From: CAZRGV01 sp964599655
Lineage (GTDB): Bacteria > Planctomycetota > Planctomycetia > Isosphaerales > Isosphaeraceae
Reading direction: 5' to 3'
DNA: 32,561 bases
Assembly: GCA_964599655.1 (NCBI GenBank)
Contig: CAZRGV010000066.1
Coordinates: 1 to 32,561, forward strand
Shown here: positions 1 through 7,111 of the stretch, piece after piece
How the letters are laid out: every line of letters begins with the position of its first letter
Position numbering within the stretch: position 1 is the first letter of the stretch
The notes under the pieces: model-generated
What the model was told of the DNA's origin: nothing
Database searches by the model: none
What the model saw: only the letters and a program-made list of their open reading frames with translations
Program-made: the position numbers and the translations under genes

Positions 1-440
1 AGGTCGAGAATCCACTCCACGTAGGTACGCGCGACGGAGCGCTCGGGCGAGTGCGCGGGCATGCCGGCGAGGCGGTTCACCTCGCGCTCCGCGACCTCGC
101 GCACCTCGTCGGGCAGCTCGGCCGACTCGAGCCGCTCGCGCAGCTCGTCGCCCTCGGCGGCCTGCTCGTCGGTTTCGCCCAGCTCCGCGCGGATCTTGCG
201 CAGCTGCTCGCGCAGCAGCTTCTTGCGCTCACCCTCGCCGATCTCGCCGGCCGCGCGTTCGGCGAAGTTCTTCGAGACCTGGGCGATGCGGATCTCGCGC
301 ATCAGGTAGCGCATGAGCACGCGCAGGCGCGCCAGCACGTCCTGCTGGCTCAGCAGCTCGATCTTCTCCGGCAGCGGCATCGTGCCGTTGAAGGCGATCA
401 CGTCCGCGAGCCGGGCAGGGTCGTCGAAGCGGTCGAGGAT
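1..440 (-). CDS. lon: Lon protease fragment (N-terminal to helical region), both ends missing
   Basis: Lon is the ATP-dependent cytoplasmic protease that degrades misfolded and regulatory proteins. The minus strand reads open through the whole segment. It starts near ILDRFDDPARLADVIA, typical of the end of the Lon substrate-binding domain. It continues through a charged helical stretch with LLREQLRKIRAELGE and ends near SPERSVARTYVEWILDL, which in Lon lies just before the AAA+ domain. The AAA+ and protease domains would lie beyond base 1. The 5' side has no start codon and runs straight into the 3' part of metK on the other strand near 440. Arginine is almost always CGC and alanine often GCG, which looks more GC-extreme than the rest of the window. 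The fragment may therefore come from another genome. The family call is firm; its place in this genome is doubtful. Confidence 0.85.
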   Translation of the reverse strand, partial: MLDRFDDPARLADVIAFNGTMPLPEKIELLSQQDVLARLRVLMRYLMREIRIAQVSKNFAERAAGEIGEGERKKLLREQLRKIRAELGETDEQAAEGDELRERLESAELPDEVREVAEREVNRLAGMPAHSPERSVARTYVEWILD

Positions 441-657
441 CGGCCAGATCCCCGACGACCGGATCGCGGCGCTGGTGCGTGAGACCTTCCCACTCACGCC
501 GTCGGGCATCATCAAGTACCTGGACCTGCGCCGGCCGATTTATCGTAAGACCGCCAGCGGCGGACACTTCGGTCGAAACGAACCCGAGTTCACCTGGGAG
601 CGTACCGATAAGGCCGAGGCCCTGAAGAAGGCCGCCGGCGCCGTGGCCGTCGTCTGA
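440..657 (+). CDS. metK: S-adenosylmethionine synthetase, C-terminal fragment
   Basis: MetK makes S-adenosylmethionine from methionine and ATP in the cytoplasm. Only about the last 70 residues are present. They include GIIKYLDLRRPIY, then GHFGRNEPEFTWERTDKAEA, and end at TGA 655-657. This is the conserved C-terminal end of MetK, where E. coli has [20 protein letters not shown]. Similarity begins at about GQIPDDRIAALVRETF (near 442). Upstream of that the same frame translates only the antisense of the Lon fragment. The N-terminal and central domains and the start are missing, so this is a truncation at a probable misassembly and not a natural short gene. A strong intrinsic terminator follows 45 bases after the stop, which suggests that the 3' end is genuine. 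Confidence 0.9.
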
Positions 658-701
658 GGCCGCACCGCCTCGGCCCGCCACCCGTCCGATCGATCCCGAG
701 C

Positions 702-749
702 AAGCCCGGTCCCCCCCCTTGGCCGGTGGGACCGGGCTTTGGCTTTTTT
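702..749 (+). terminator. Intrinsic terminator of metK
   Basis: A perfect 12-bp stem (AAGCCCGGTCCC at 702-713 with GGGACCGGGCTT at 728-739) encloses a 14-base loop. A run of six T follows at 744-749. It lies 45 bases after the metK stop and just before the candidate msrB promoter. Confidence 0.9.
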
Positions 750-750
750 C

Positions 751-778
751 TTGTCGAAAGCGGACAAACGACTAGAAT
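751..778 (+). promoter_or_regulatory. Candidate sigma70-type promoter for msrB
   Basis: TTGTCG at 751-756 and TAGAAT at 773-778 are 16 bases apart. They lie directly after the metK terminator and about 60 bases before the msrB start. Position and both boxes fit a housekeeping promoter; there is no experimental support. Confidence 0.55.
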
Positions 779-838
779 AGGCCAGAAGACGGCGGCGTCC
801 CGCCGCGATCCCTGGCAAACCGTCGAGGGCCGCGGATC

Positions 839-1627
839 ATGACCAGGATTTCACGTCATCATATGTCGGTTTCCTGTGTGGTCGTCGGGCTTCTGTTTGG
901 CCTGGCGGCGCTGGCCCTCGCGCAGACGAGGTCCAGGGCCGGAGCGCGATCGAGGCCCGGGGCGACGGCCCCTCGGGGCGGGACGGAGGCGCCGGACGCG
1001 GGCTCGGGCGAAGCTGGAACCCAGGGCGGAGCCGCATCCGAAACCGTGCAGGAGGACGGGGTTCCGACGGAGGCCGGCGGCCGGGTGTACAAGACCGACC
1101 GGGAGTGGCAGCGGATTCTGACGCCGCCGCAGTTCCTGGTGACCCGGATGAAGGCGACCGAGCCGGCGTGGTCGGGCAAGTATTCGAGGGGCCACCACCG
1201 CGGCGTGTTCGTCTGCGTCTGCTGCGGTGCGGAGCTATTCAGTTCAACACATAAGTTCAATTCCGGAACCGGCTGGCCGAGCTTCTGGCGGCCGATCCGC
1301 AACGGGGCGCTGCAGTCGGCCATGGACTACCACGGACCCGAGCCGAGGGTCGAGGTGACCTGCGCCCGCTGCGACGCCCACCTCGGCCACGTCTTCAACG
1401 ACGGCCCGCCGCCGACCGGCCTGCGGTACTGCATCAACTCCGTCGCCCTGAAGCTCAAGCCGTTCCCGGCCAAGACCGACGAGAAGGCCAAGTCGAAGGC
1501 CGGGTCCGAGACCGACGAAACCACCCCGACTGGCGAAGAGGCCAGTCCTTCCGCCAAGCGCAAGACGCCTTCCGGAACGAAGGCGGCCCCCACAAGGTCC
1601 GCATCGTCCCGGCGCCCTCAGCGCTGA
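839..1627 (+). CDS. msrB: Exported peptide-methionine (R)-S-oxide reductase MsrB
   Basis: MsrB reduces methionine-R-sulfoxide in proteins back to methionine. The 262-residue product starts with a short basic stretch and a hydrophobic segment (about residues 10-28, ending ALALAQ) that reads as a signal peptide, so the enzyme should act outside the cytoplasm. The MsrB domain spans about residues 83-206. It has zinc-binding CxxC pairs (C126/C129, and CARC near 177-180), the GTGWPSFW motif and the catalytic cysteine C198 in LRYCINS. A lysine-, serine- and threonine-rich tail of about 55 residues follows and is not part of the family fold. GAGGG at 825-829 is spaced 9 bases from ATG 839; a second in-frame ATG at 863 would still leave the signal peptide. 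The gene stands alone between the metK terminator and a kinase-like gene. Confidence 0.92.
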   Translation: MTRISRHHMSVSCVVVGLLFGLAALALAQTRSRAGARSRPGATAPRGGTEAPDAGSGEAGTQGGAASETVQEDGVPTEAGGRVYKTDREWQRILTPPQFLVTRMKATEPAWSGKYSRGHHRGVFVCVCCGAELFSSTHKFNSGTGWPSFWRPIRNGALQSAMDYHGPEPRVEVTCARCDAHLGHVFNDGPPPTGLRYCINSVALKLKPFPAKTDEKAKSKAGSETDETTPTGEEASPSAKRKTPSGTKAAPTRSASSRRPQR

Positions 1628-1729
1628 TCGAATGCGGCCGTGGGTCGCAACGCGAGGCGACCCTGCGGCCCATCCACACCGACCTCGCGAGTGCCGGCGA
1701 CGACCCTCTTCCCCCCCCGAGACCCGACG

Positions 1730-2590
1730 ATGTCGCACACAACCGCCGCGCCCCCGCCGAAGCTGGCCGGGATGAAGTATCAGGTGGAGTCGATCCTCCA
1801 CTCCGACTCCAGCCAGACCGTCATGCTGGTCAACGACCCGGCCGCCTTCAGCGCCCCGTACGCCTTGAAGGTCATCAAGCGAACTAGCCCCGAAGACGAC
1901 GCGGCCATCGAGTGCGCCCGGGTGGCGCCCGAGGCGTCGGGCAAGGTGCACCACGCGTCGCTCTTGGCCTACCACGACTTCCGGGTCCGACGCGCCTGGT
2001 TCCGGGTCAGCCGGGCCGAGCTGCTCATGGAGTACGTCCCGGGCCGGTCGCTCGACAAGCTCGACGGACTCAAGATGGGCCACTGGGTCTTGCTCTTCCG
2101 CCAGGTCGCCTCGGCCATGGCCCACATGCACCGCCGCAAGGTCCTGCACGGAGACCTGAAGCCGTCGAACGTGATCCTCTCCAAGGCCGGCGTGGCGAAG
2201 GTTCTGGGTTACGGACGGAACCTGGTCAAGGACAAGGCCGCGCCGCGAGGAACCCGGCTGTACATGGCGCCCGAACAGATCAAGGAAAACACGCTCGACG
2301 AGAAAACCGATATCTACAACCTTGGAGCCACCATGTACCATGTTCTCACCGGCCAGCCGGCGAACGTGGGCAAGCGGGGCGACGGGGAAGCCGGCCGGAT
2401 CTCGATGCCAAGCGCCCTGAATCCCCAGATTCCGTCGAACCTGAACAACGTGATCGTCACCTGCCTGCAAAGCCAGCCGATCAAACGGCCGGAAAGCATG
2501 TATGACGTTCACCAGAAACTCGATGCGATCGCCAAGGAAATGAAGCTCGACGACAAGGCCCTGGTGGGCCTGGCCTCCCCCGGCGATTGA
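1730..2590 (+). CDS. Protein kinase-fold protein with degenerate catalytic motifs (probable pseudokinase)
   Basis: This 286-residue soluble protein has the Hanks-type serine/threonine kinase fold. The conserved lysine is K47 (YALKVIK). The catalytic loop reads HGDLKPSN at 140-147, so the catalytic aspartate D142 and N147 remain. The APE segment is at 180-182 and DIYNLG at 194-199. Two key elements are altered: the glycine-rich loop is replaced by ILHSDSSQTV, and the metal-binding DFG aspartate is glycine (GYG at 160-162). The protein may bind nucleotide weakly or act as a scaffold; that is inference. The frame is open from 1640, but residues before MSHTTAAPPP look non-coding, so ATG 1730 is preferred although its ribosome site is weak. 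No transmembrane or sensor domain follows the kinase fold, unlike many planctomycete kinases. Confidence 0.82.
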   Translation: MSHTTAAPPPKLAGMKYQVESILHSDSSQTVMLVNDPAAFSAPYALKVIKRTSPEDDAAIECARVAPEASGKVHHASLLAYHDFRVRRAWFRVSRAELLMEYVPGRSLDKLDGLKMGHWVLLFRQVASAMAHMHRRKVLHGDLKPSNVILSKAGVAKVLGYGRNLVKDKAAPRGTRLYMAPEQIKENTLDEKTDIYNLGATMYHVLTGQPANVGKRGDGEAGRISMPSALNPQIPSNLNNVIVTCLQSQPIKRPESMYDVHQKLDAIAKEMKLDDKALVGLASPGD

Positions 2591-3022
2591 GGGCCGTCAC
2601 GTCGTCCGGCCCGGCGGCCCTCCGACGGACTCCCTCTCTCGATCAACTCGCGGTTCGTCAACGCGCCCGTCGCTCCCGATCCAAGAACCCGATCCGATTT
2701 CCCCAGAGCGAATCGATCGCGTCGGGAGTGTCGCAACAACCCGCCGCGCTCGCCGTTCTCGTCGGCGACGCGACAACTCTCGAGGACGCGGAGCGCATCC
2801 AAACTCGAGTGCGGCGGATTGCCCCGAAATGCCTCGAGGGCGTCACGGGTGCCCCGAGCAACCTCCAGCGGGCGTTCGTGACCACCAACCCCGTGCTCCG
2901 CGAACGTTGCGGCGGAATCTTCCTTCAAGGCCCGCAGCGCCGCCACGGTCCGATCTGGTATCCTGAACGGTCGAATCGGTGATTTGCCCGCCGTGCGGGC
3001 GATCCGAACACGGAGGACAGGC
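2591..3022 (+). other. Intergenic stretch, no convincing gene
   Basis: Several frames stay open here on both strands, but none has a recognisable domain, a ribosome site or sensible composition. The only signal is TG-n-TATCCT at 2956-2964, a possible extended -10 box about 60 bases before the next gene; no -35 is evident. Confidence 0.5.
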
Positions 3023-3340
3023 TTGCGGCTTCCCACGCACCAGATGCTGGGCGCTTGGCTCGTGATTCCCTTTGGCCTGGTGGGAATGCTGGCAGGTGCC
3101 TGGTTCGCGATCCGGCTGGGCCTTCCCGGCGTCGACAACCCGCTGCTCGACTTGCGGCAGTTCGTCACGCTCGCCCTGATGTTCGCCTTGGGGTGGATCT
3201 GCTCCATGCCGGTCCAATGGGCCTTCGACCGCCTCATACCGGCGCACTGCCCCTCGTGCGCTCGCAACACGTCCTACCGATGCTGGCCGTCCTTGCGACG
3301 ATATCGCTGCCGGTCCTGCGGCGCCGAGTCGAAATGCTGA
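3023..3340 (+). CDS. Small membrane protein with C-terminal zinc ribbon
   Basis: No named family is recognised. The product has 105 residues. It has two hydrophobic segments (about residues 8-33, starting MLGAWLVIPFGLVG, and about 47-67, FVTLALMFALGWIC). A cytoplasmic-looking tail follows with two CxxC pairs, CPSC and CRSC, about 20 residues apart, typical of a structural zinc ribbon. The start is TTG 3023, because GGAGG at 3012-3016 lies 6 bases upstream of it; the next in-frame ATG at 3044 has no such site. The gene is transcribed alone after a 430-base spacer. A role in membrane-linked protein or nucleic-acid binding is possible but not shown. Confidence 0.6.
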   Translation: MRLPTHQMLGAWLVIPFGLVGMLAGAWFAIRLGLPGVDNPLLDLRQFVTLALMFALGWICSMPVQWAFDRLIPAHCPSCARNTSYRCWPSLRRYRCRSCGAESKC

Positions 3341-3696
3341 CGCGATCCGGCGCAATCACAACCATCATTTTCGCGATGTTGAAAGTCTCTATTAATCTCT
3401 ATTATGATAAATCTTTTAGTCATTTTTAGGACATGATCACATTCTCGCTGGGAGCGGCGAATCGACCTGGCCCGATTCTTGAGGGTGAGTCACAATCGGC
3501 AGGGGGCCCCTCTCTGCTTGGAGATCCTTGCCATGTCATTGGATCCGAAACGATCGTTCAAAACGAGGACAGGCACCTCGATGACTCGGAGCCAGTCCCC
3601 GTTTTGAAACAGCCTCATATGGGTTATTCTGGCGAGCTTAAGTCGAACGGAAGGCCCGGTCGCATGGGACCAGGCGGTTTTTCACGAGAGTCGATC
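3341..3696 (+). other. AT-rich promoter region and long leader before the VOC gene
   Basis: Bases 3345-3430 are strikingly AT-rich against the GC-rich surroundings and hold a good promoter candidate (3379-3408). The remaining 260 bases up to the VOC start hold an open frame whose translation resembles no protein, so they are read as untranslated leader. Confidence 0.5.
3379..3408 (+). promoter_or_regulatory. Candidate sigma70-type promoter
   Basis: TTGAAA (3379-3384) and TATGAT (3403-3408) are 18 bases apart within an AT-rich island. It is the best promoter match upstream of the VOC gene and predicts a leader of about 280 bases. Confidence 0.55.
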
Positions 3697-4110
3697 ATGG
3701 CGGAGTCGATCGCGTCGGTCGCCCTTGTCGTGCGCGAGTACGACGAGGCCATTGCCTTCTTCACGGGTGCCTTGCGGTTCTCGGTCGTGGAGGATACTCC
3801 ACTGGGCGGAGGCAAGCGTTGGGTGGTCGTGGCCCCTCCGGAATCGAAGGGGGCCTCGCTCCTGCTCGCCAGGGCCGTCAATGCCGAGCAGGAAGCGCAC
3901 ATCGGCAACCAGACCGGCGGCCGCGTTTTCCTCTTTCTGCACACGACGGACTTCTGGGGCCTGTATGATCACATGAAGGCTCATGGCGTCCGATTCACGG
4001 AGGAACCCCGGCAAGAGCCTTTTGGCCAGGTGGTCGTGTTCCTTGATCTTTATGGGAACAAGTGGGACCTCGTCGAGCGTCGTCAATCGACCCCGGGGCG
4101 CCAGCGATAG
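3697..4110 (+). CDS. VOC/glyoxalase-fold protein
   Basis: This 137-residue single-domain protein belongs to the vicinal-oxygen-chelate (glyoxalase/bleomycin resistance/dioxygenase) superfamily. It begins SIASVALVVREYDEAIAFF, the usual first beta-alpha unit. It ends with the paired strand FGQVVVFLDLYGNKWDLVE, where the Gly-Asn-x-Trp and the final Glu are typical of the metal site. Substrates of such small proteins cannot be read from sequence; antibiotic or aldehyde detoxification and unknown roles are all possible. ATG 3697 is chosen because homology begins two residues later; the in-frame region upstream to 3433 does not resemble the fold. The last 28 bases overlap the 3' end of the convergent beta-propeller gene. 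Confidence 0.82.
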   Translation: MAESIASVALVVREYDEAIAFFTGALRFSVVEDTPLGGGKRWVVVAPPESKGASLLLARAVNAEQEAHIGNQTGGRVFLFLHTTDFWGLYDHMKAHGVRFTEEPRQEPFGQVVVFLDLYGNKWDLVERRQSTPGRQR

Positions 4111-6098
4111 AGGAGGTTCTTGCCTCGGAAATCGTCCTCGACCAGGATGAGGTACTCGCCGTTGGACCGCTTGATGGCCTGAATCGAGTAGGGCATATCG
4201 AGCCAGCCGGCGTTGCCGCCGACCTCGGGGCCAGGCGAAAAAGCGCCGAGATTCTTGCCGTCGGCGAGCCGGAGAACGTGAACATACTGTTTGCCGTTGG
4301 TTGGTTTGACGAGTCCGGCGAAGAGGTAATCGCCGGCGATGTCGACCGACGACGGCGTGAGCGGGCCTTCCTTGGGGTCGGTGTTTCCGTCTCGAGGCAA
4401 GGGGACCGACCATCGAAGCGATTTCTTGCCCGAGAGCCAGCCGTCGTAGCGTCGGGCGGTGGCTCCGGCGACGCCCCAGGTTTCGACGCGCTGGCCGTCG
4501 AGGTAGCCGGTCAGGTAGAGGGTGTCGGTCGCCGCGTCATACTGAACGCGACGGACGAGGGCCCAGCCTTCGGGCCAGGGAAAGGTTTCGGGGTGGTTCC
4601 AGTCGTATTCGGGTTTTCCGTCGGGTTTCCAGCCGAGGAAGGGGTAGCGGCGGATGGTTTTGCCGGGAGCGTCGCCGTGCCAGATCGCGCCGTTGGCGTC
4701 GACGTCCCAGGCCCAGGTTTCGCCGTCTGGGTGGATGCGATCCACTGGATGGGCGATCTGGCCGTTCGGCTCGTCGAAGGTATGCAGCCGAAAGCCGCCG
4801 CCGTACTGGCCGATGGTGTAAAGCAGGCGGCGGCCTTTAAGGTTGCGGAGGAGGACCGAGCAGCCGTACCGGATCCGGTCGTCGTCGGGATGTCGAAGGT
4901 GGTCGAGCGTGATGGCCCGAACGCGCCCGCCTCGGACCGGTTCGGTCCCGTCGAGGTCGAGGTTGAAGATGGCCGTTCGGCTGTAGACGACGGCGCCATC
5001 GGACGAGGGATCGAATCCGAATGTGTCGACAAACGCCGTGGACAGCAACTCCCAACGAGGCGCGCCATCGGGTCGGAACGACCGGAGGAAAAGGTTCCCG
5101 GACGGACCGTCGGCGAAGCTCAGGGCGACGTAGAGGTTGCCCGCCGCGTCGGTGCCGGCGCCTCGAAGCGCGAAGAGTTTTCGAGGAGCGACCTCCCCCG
5201 GCACGCCGGCAATCAGTCCGCCTTCCTCGCCAAAGGTTGCGACCAGACGCGGCTCAGCCGCGACGTCGAAAAACAGAACCTGCTGCCGGCGGCCGTCCTC
5301 GCAGACGATCAGCCGCCCCTGGGAGTCGAAGGCGATGGCGGAGGGTCGCTCGAGGCCGGGCAGCGACGCGCCCAGGTCCTTGCCATCGGCCGAGACGTGA
5401 CGCACCGAGGCCCCTTCGAGAACCCAGAGACTGCCGTCCTCGGCGATCGCGACGTCGCGACCGTCCCTCACGGCGAACCGTCCCACGGCCCCGAGGTCGG
5501 CGGCGCGCCGGCGCTCGATCGAATCCTTGAAGACGACCGCCAGCGTCTCGCCACGGGCCGACAGGCCGACCGGCTCGGCGTCGAGCGAAACCTCGTCGAC
5601 ATACCGCGCGGAATCGAGGTCGCCGGGCACCCATCGGAACCGCAGGAGCCGCTTACCACTGTTACCAATGTAAATATGATTTTCTGATGCGGCAATCGCC
5701 TTGTTGCCCGTGTTCCAGCCCCAGGCCGTCTCGGGCGAGCCTTCGCGGGCCTTGAGCAAGACGCGATTGACCTTGCCGTCCTTGTAAAGCCCGGCGCAAC
5801 GGCCGGCCTCATCCCAGGGAATGCCCGCGACGACGGTGCCATCCGGGGTCACCTCGATCTCGTCGGCGGCGTTCTGGACCCAGTAGCCAAAGCCGTTGGG
5901 GCCGCCGTCGCCGCCGAAGCTATTGCCGACCCAGTCCGTGCAATAGGAGCCGGGCGGAGCCGGCCGGTCCTCGGCGGCGTCGAGAAGGGAAGGCGCGGCG
6001 AACAGGCCGATCACCACAACCAGCCACCGAGGCGCAGCGCGTCTGGGCCGTTGCGCGGAGGTCCACCCGCCGCGGCGACGTCGTGCATCCACGTTCAT
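4083..6098 (-). CDS. Exported beta-propeller (NHL/SMP-30-like) protein
   Basis: This large secreted protein has 671 residues. After a long basic start (RRRRGGW) a hydrophobic segment, WLVVVIGLFAAPSLL at about residues 25-43, reads as a signal peptide. The rest is made of repeated strands with blade-like phrases such as GRDVAIAEDGSLWVLEG, RPSAIAFDSQGRLIVCEDG and AAGNLYVAL. These fit an NHL- or gluconolactonase-type propeller. The C-terminal half has aromatic-rich strands (DWNHPETFPWPEGW) and ends RGKNLLYRWRPGVD. No catalytic residues can be named; carbohydrate or ligand binding outside the cell is a guess. ATG 6098 is preferred because GAGGA lies 8 bases upstream; an earlier in-frame ATG at 6164 has no site. 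It is convergent with the VOC gene, overlapping by 28 bases. Confidence 0.75.
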   Translation of the reverse strand: MNVDARRRRGGWTSAQRPRRAAPRWLVVVIGLFAAPSLLDAAEDRPAPPGSYCTDWVGNSFGGDGGPNGFGYWVQNAADEIEVTPDGTVVAGIPWDEAGRCAGLYKDGKVNRVLLKAREGSPETAWGWNTGNKAIAASENHIYIGNSGKRLLRFRWVPGDLDSARYVDEVSLDAEPVGLSARGETLAVVFKDSIERRRAADLGAVGRFAVRDGRDVAIAEDGSLWVLEGASVRHVSADGKDLGASLPGLERPSAIAFDSQGRLIVCEDGRRQQVLFFDVAAEPRLVATFGEEGGLIAGVPGEVAPRKLFALRGAGTDAAGNLYVALSFADGPSGNLFLRSFRPDGAPRWELLSTAFVDTFGFDPSSDGAVVYSRTAIFNLDLDGTEPVRGGRVRAITLDHLRHPDDDRIRYGCSVLLRNLKGRRLLYTIGQYGGGFRLHTFDEPNGQIAHPVDRIHPDGETWAWDVDANGAIWHGDAPGKTIRRYPFLGWKPDGKPEYDWNHPETFPWPEGWALVRRVQYDAATDTLYLTGYLDGQRVETWGVAGATARRYDGWLSGKKSLRWSVPLPRDGNTDPKEGPLTPSSVDIAGDYLFAGLVKPTNGKQYVHVLRLADGKNLGAFSPGPEVGGNAGWLDMPYSIQAIKRSNGEYLILVEDDFRGKNLLYRWRPGVD

Positions 6099-6274
6099 TG
6101 GGAGGTCCTCGAAAAGCATCCAGGTCCACGGGAATCGAGGGGATTCCACTCGATTCCAGTTCACCAGACGGCCCGACGCGCGGCGTTGCCGAATTGCGTA
6201 AAAAGATTCGGAGATTGCGACAGGCTCGTCGCGATCGAGCGAGCCGCCTCACGGAACGAGCGTGCTCATGCGTC

Positions 6275-6303
6275 TTGACAGGACCCAACAGGGGCATTAG
6301 CGT
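6275..6303 (+). promoter_or_regulatory. Candidate promoter with consensus -35
   Basis: A perfect TTGACA (6275-6280) is followed after 17 bases by TAGCGT (6298-6303). The -10 is a weak match. Transcription would begin near 6310, just upstream of an intrinsic terminator. Confidence 0.45.
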
Positions 6304-6309
6304 CAATGA

Positions 6310-6392
6310 AAGAGGCGTACTCACGAACGGGTATGGACCTCGGTGCTATGGTGGCCCCGCTACGCGGCTGATCGCGTGGTGTGGGCTTTTTT
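6310..6392 (+). ncRNA. Candidate small RNA or attenuated leader
   Basis: The interval from the predicted start (about 6310) to the terminator T-run is about 80 bases. It has no ribosome site or open frame of note. A promoter closely followed by an intrinsic terminator and no gene is the usual layout of a small RNA or of a riboswitch/attenuator leader. No known RNA family is recognised. Confidence 0.3.
6355..6392 (+). terminator. Orphan intrinsic terminator
   Basis: CCCCGCTACGCG pairs, with wobble pairs and an imperfect base, with CGCGTGGTGTGGG across the loop GCTGAT. TTTTTT follows at 6387-6392. The T-run fixes the plus direction, yet no plus-strand gene precedes it within this region. Confidence 0.55.
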
Positions 6393-6660
6393 GTTTGTCG
6401 GAGCGATTCCGTCCGGCGAGCGGATGGCCGGGGCGTGGCCCCGGGAGAATGGACCGCGGTAACGGTTGCCGCTTCCGGAGTGCTGGTGGGTTGGCCTGAC
6501 CCATCGGAACGCCTGGGGACGGTGTCATGCGCGTTTTTTGCCGTGAACGGGTCGGAGGGGATGTCGGACGGCATGGCCCGTTGGACGAGAGGACGGCCGT
6601 GCTCCCGACGGTCCCAAAGGCCCATTCTCGAGTCGCCCGTACGCGGGCGGGGAGTTGACC

Positions 6661-6918
6661 ATGTACGACGAACCGATTTTCGACGACGAAGGGCGATTTC
6701 AGTGGCCCACCGACGAACTCGGCGACCTCGTCCGCTTCCTCAACGAGAACAAGGTTCGGTGTGAGGTCGAAACCGAGGTCTCCTTCCGAACGGAAGGGCG
6801 TCCCTACGGCGTCGGCCGGCTGCTACATCCCTTCGATACCGACGAGGCCATCCGGCTGTATCACCTCTGGCGCGAGGAGAAGGTGAACTGCCCGCCCGAC
6901 GAGCGACGCCCGGGCTGA
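6661..6918 (+). CDS. Small acidic protein of unknown function
   Basis: No family is recognised. The product has 85 residues, is soluble and rich in Asp and Glu, and begins MYDEPIFDDEGRFQWPTDEL. A mixed alpha/beta pattern follows (LVRFLNENKVRCEVETEVSF and EAIRLYHLWREEKV). It has two cysteines but no metal motif. GGGGAG ends 6 bases before ATG 6661, which supports the start; a TTG two codons earlier overlaps the spacer. It lies 193 bases upstream of ppsA on the same strand; co-transcription is possible but the gap is long. Confidence 0.6.
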   Translation: MYDEPIFDDEGRFQWPTDELGDLVRFLNENKVRCEVETEVSFRTEGRPYGVGRLLHPFDTDEAIRLYHLWREEKVNCPPDERRPG

Positions 6919-7111
6919 CGGCGCCGTTTCGGGCGCCCCGGACCGTCCGTTCGATCGCATCGCCGCGCCTTGATGGCGCGAAGGGCGGATCGAGGGGAAC
7001 GGATGCTCCTCGATCCCTACCCTCTTGGCGGAGCCCAGACTGAATTTTTCACAGAGACCAAGCCGCGACTGCCCCCCTGCCGGCGAGCGAACATTGCGAG
7101 GAAGGTGAGCC

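Larger units (their letters stand above)
6099..6660 (+). other. Divergent intergenic region with promoter and orphan terminator
   Basis: No protein-like frame is seen. The stretch carries a TTGACA-type promoter (6275-6303) and a plus-strand intrinsic terminator (6355-6392) with no gene between them. About 270 further bases without clear content precede the next gene. It also separates the minus-strand propeller gene from the plus-strand genes, so it must hold both their promoters. Confidence 0.55.

Noticed and set aside
2587..2982. 131-residue plus-strand open frame between the kinase and the zinc-ribbon gene
   Set aside because: No ribosome site, no domain and unlikely composition; equally long frames exist on the other strand.
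3433..3696. 88-residue N-terminal extension of the VOC protein
   Set aside because: In frame, but the translation does not resemble any domain and VOC homology begins right at 3697.
4062..5687. 541-residue plus-strand open frame opposite the beta-propeller gene
   Set aside because: Repetitive Gly/Val/Glu translation mirrors the propeller codons; no start signal or domain.
6381..6764. 127-residue plus-strand open frame after the orphan terminator
   Set aside because: No ribosome site or domain. It overlaps the better supported 85-residue gene at 6661 in another frame.
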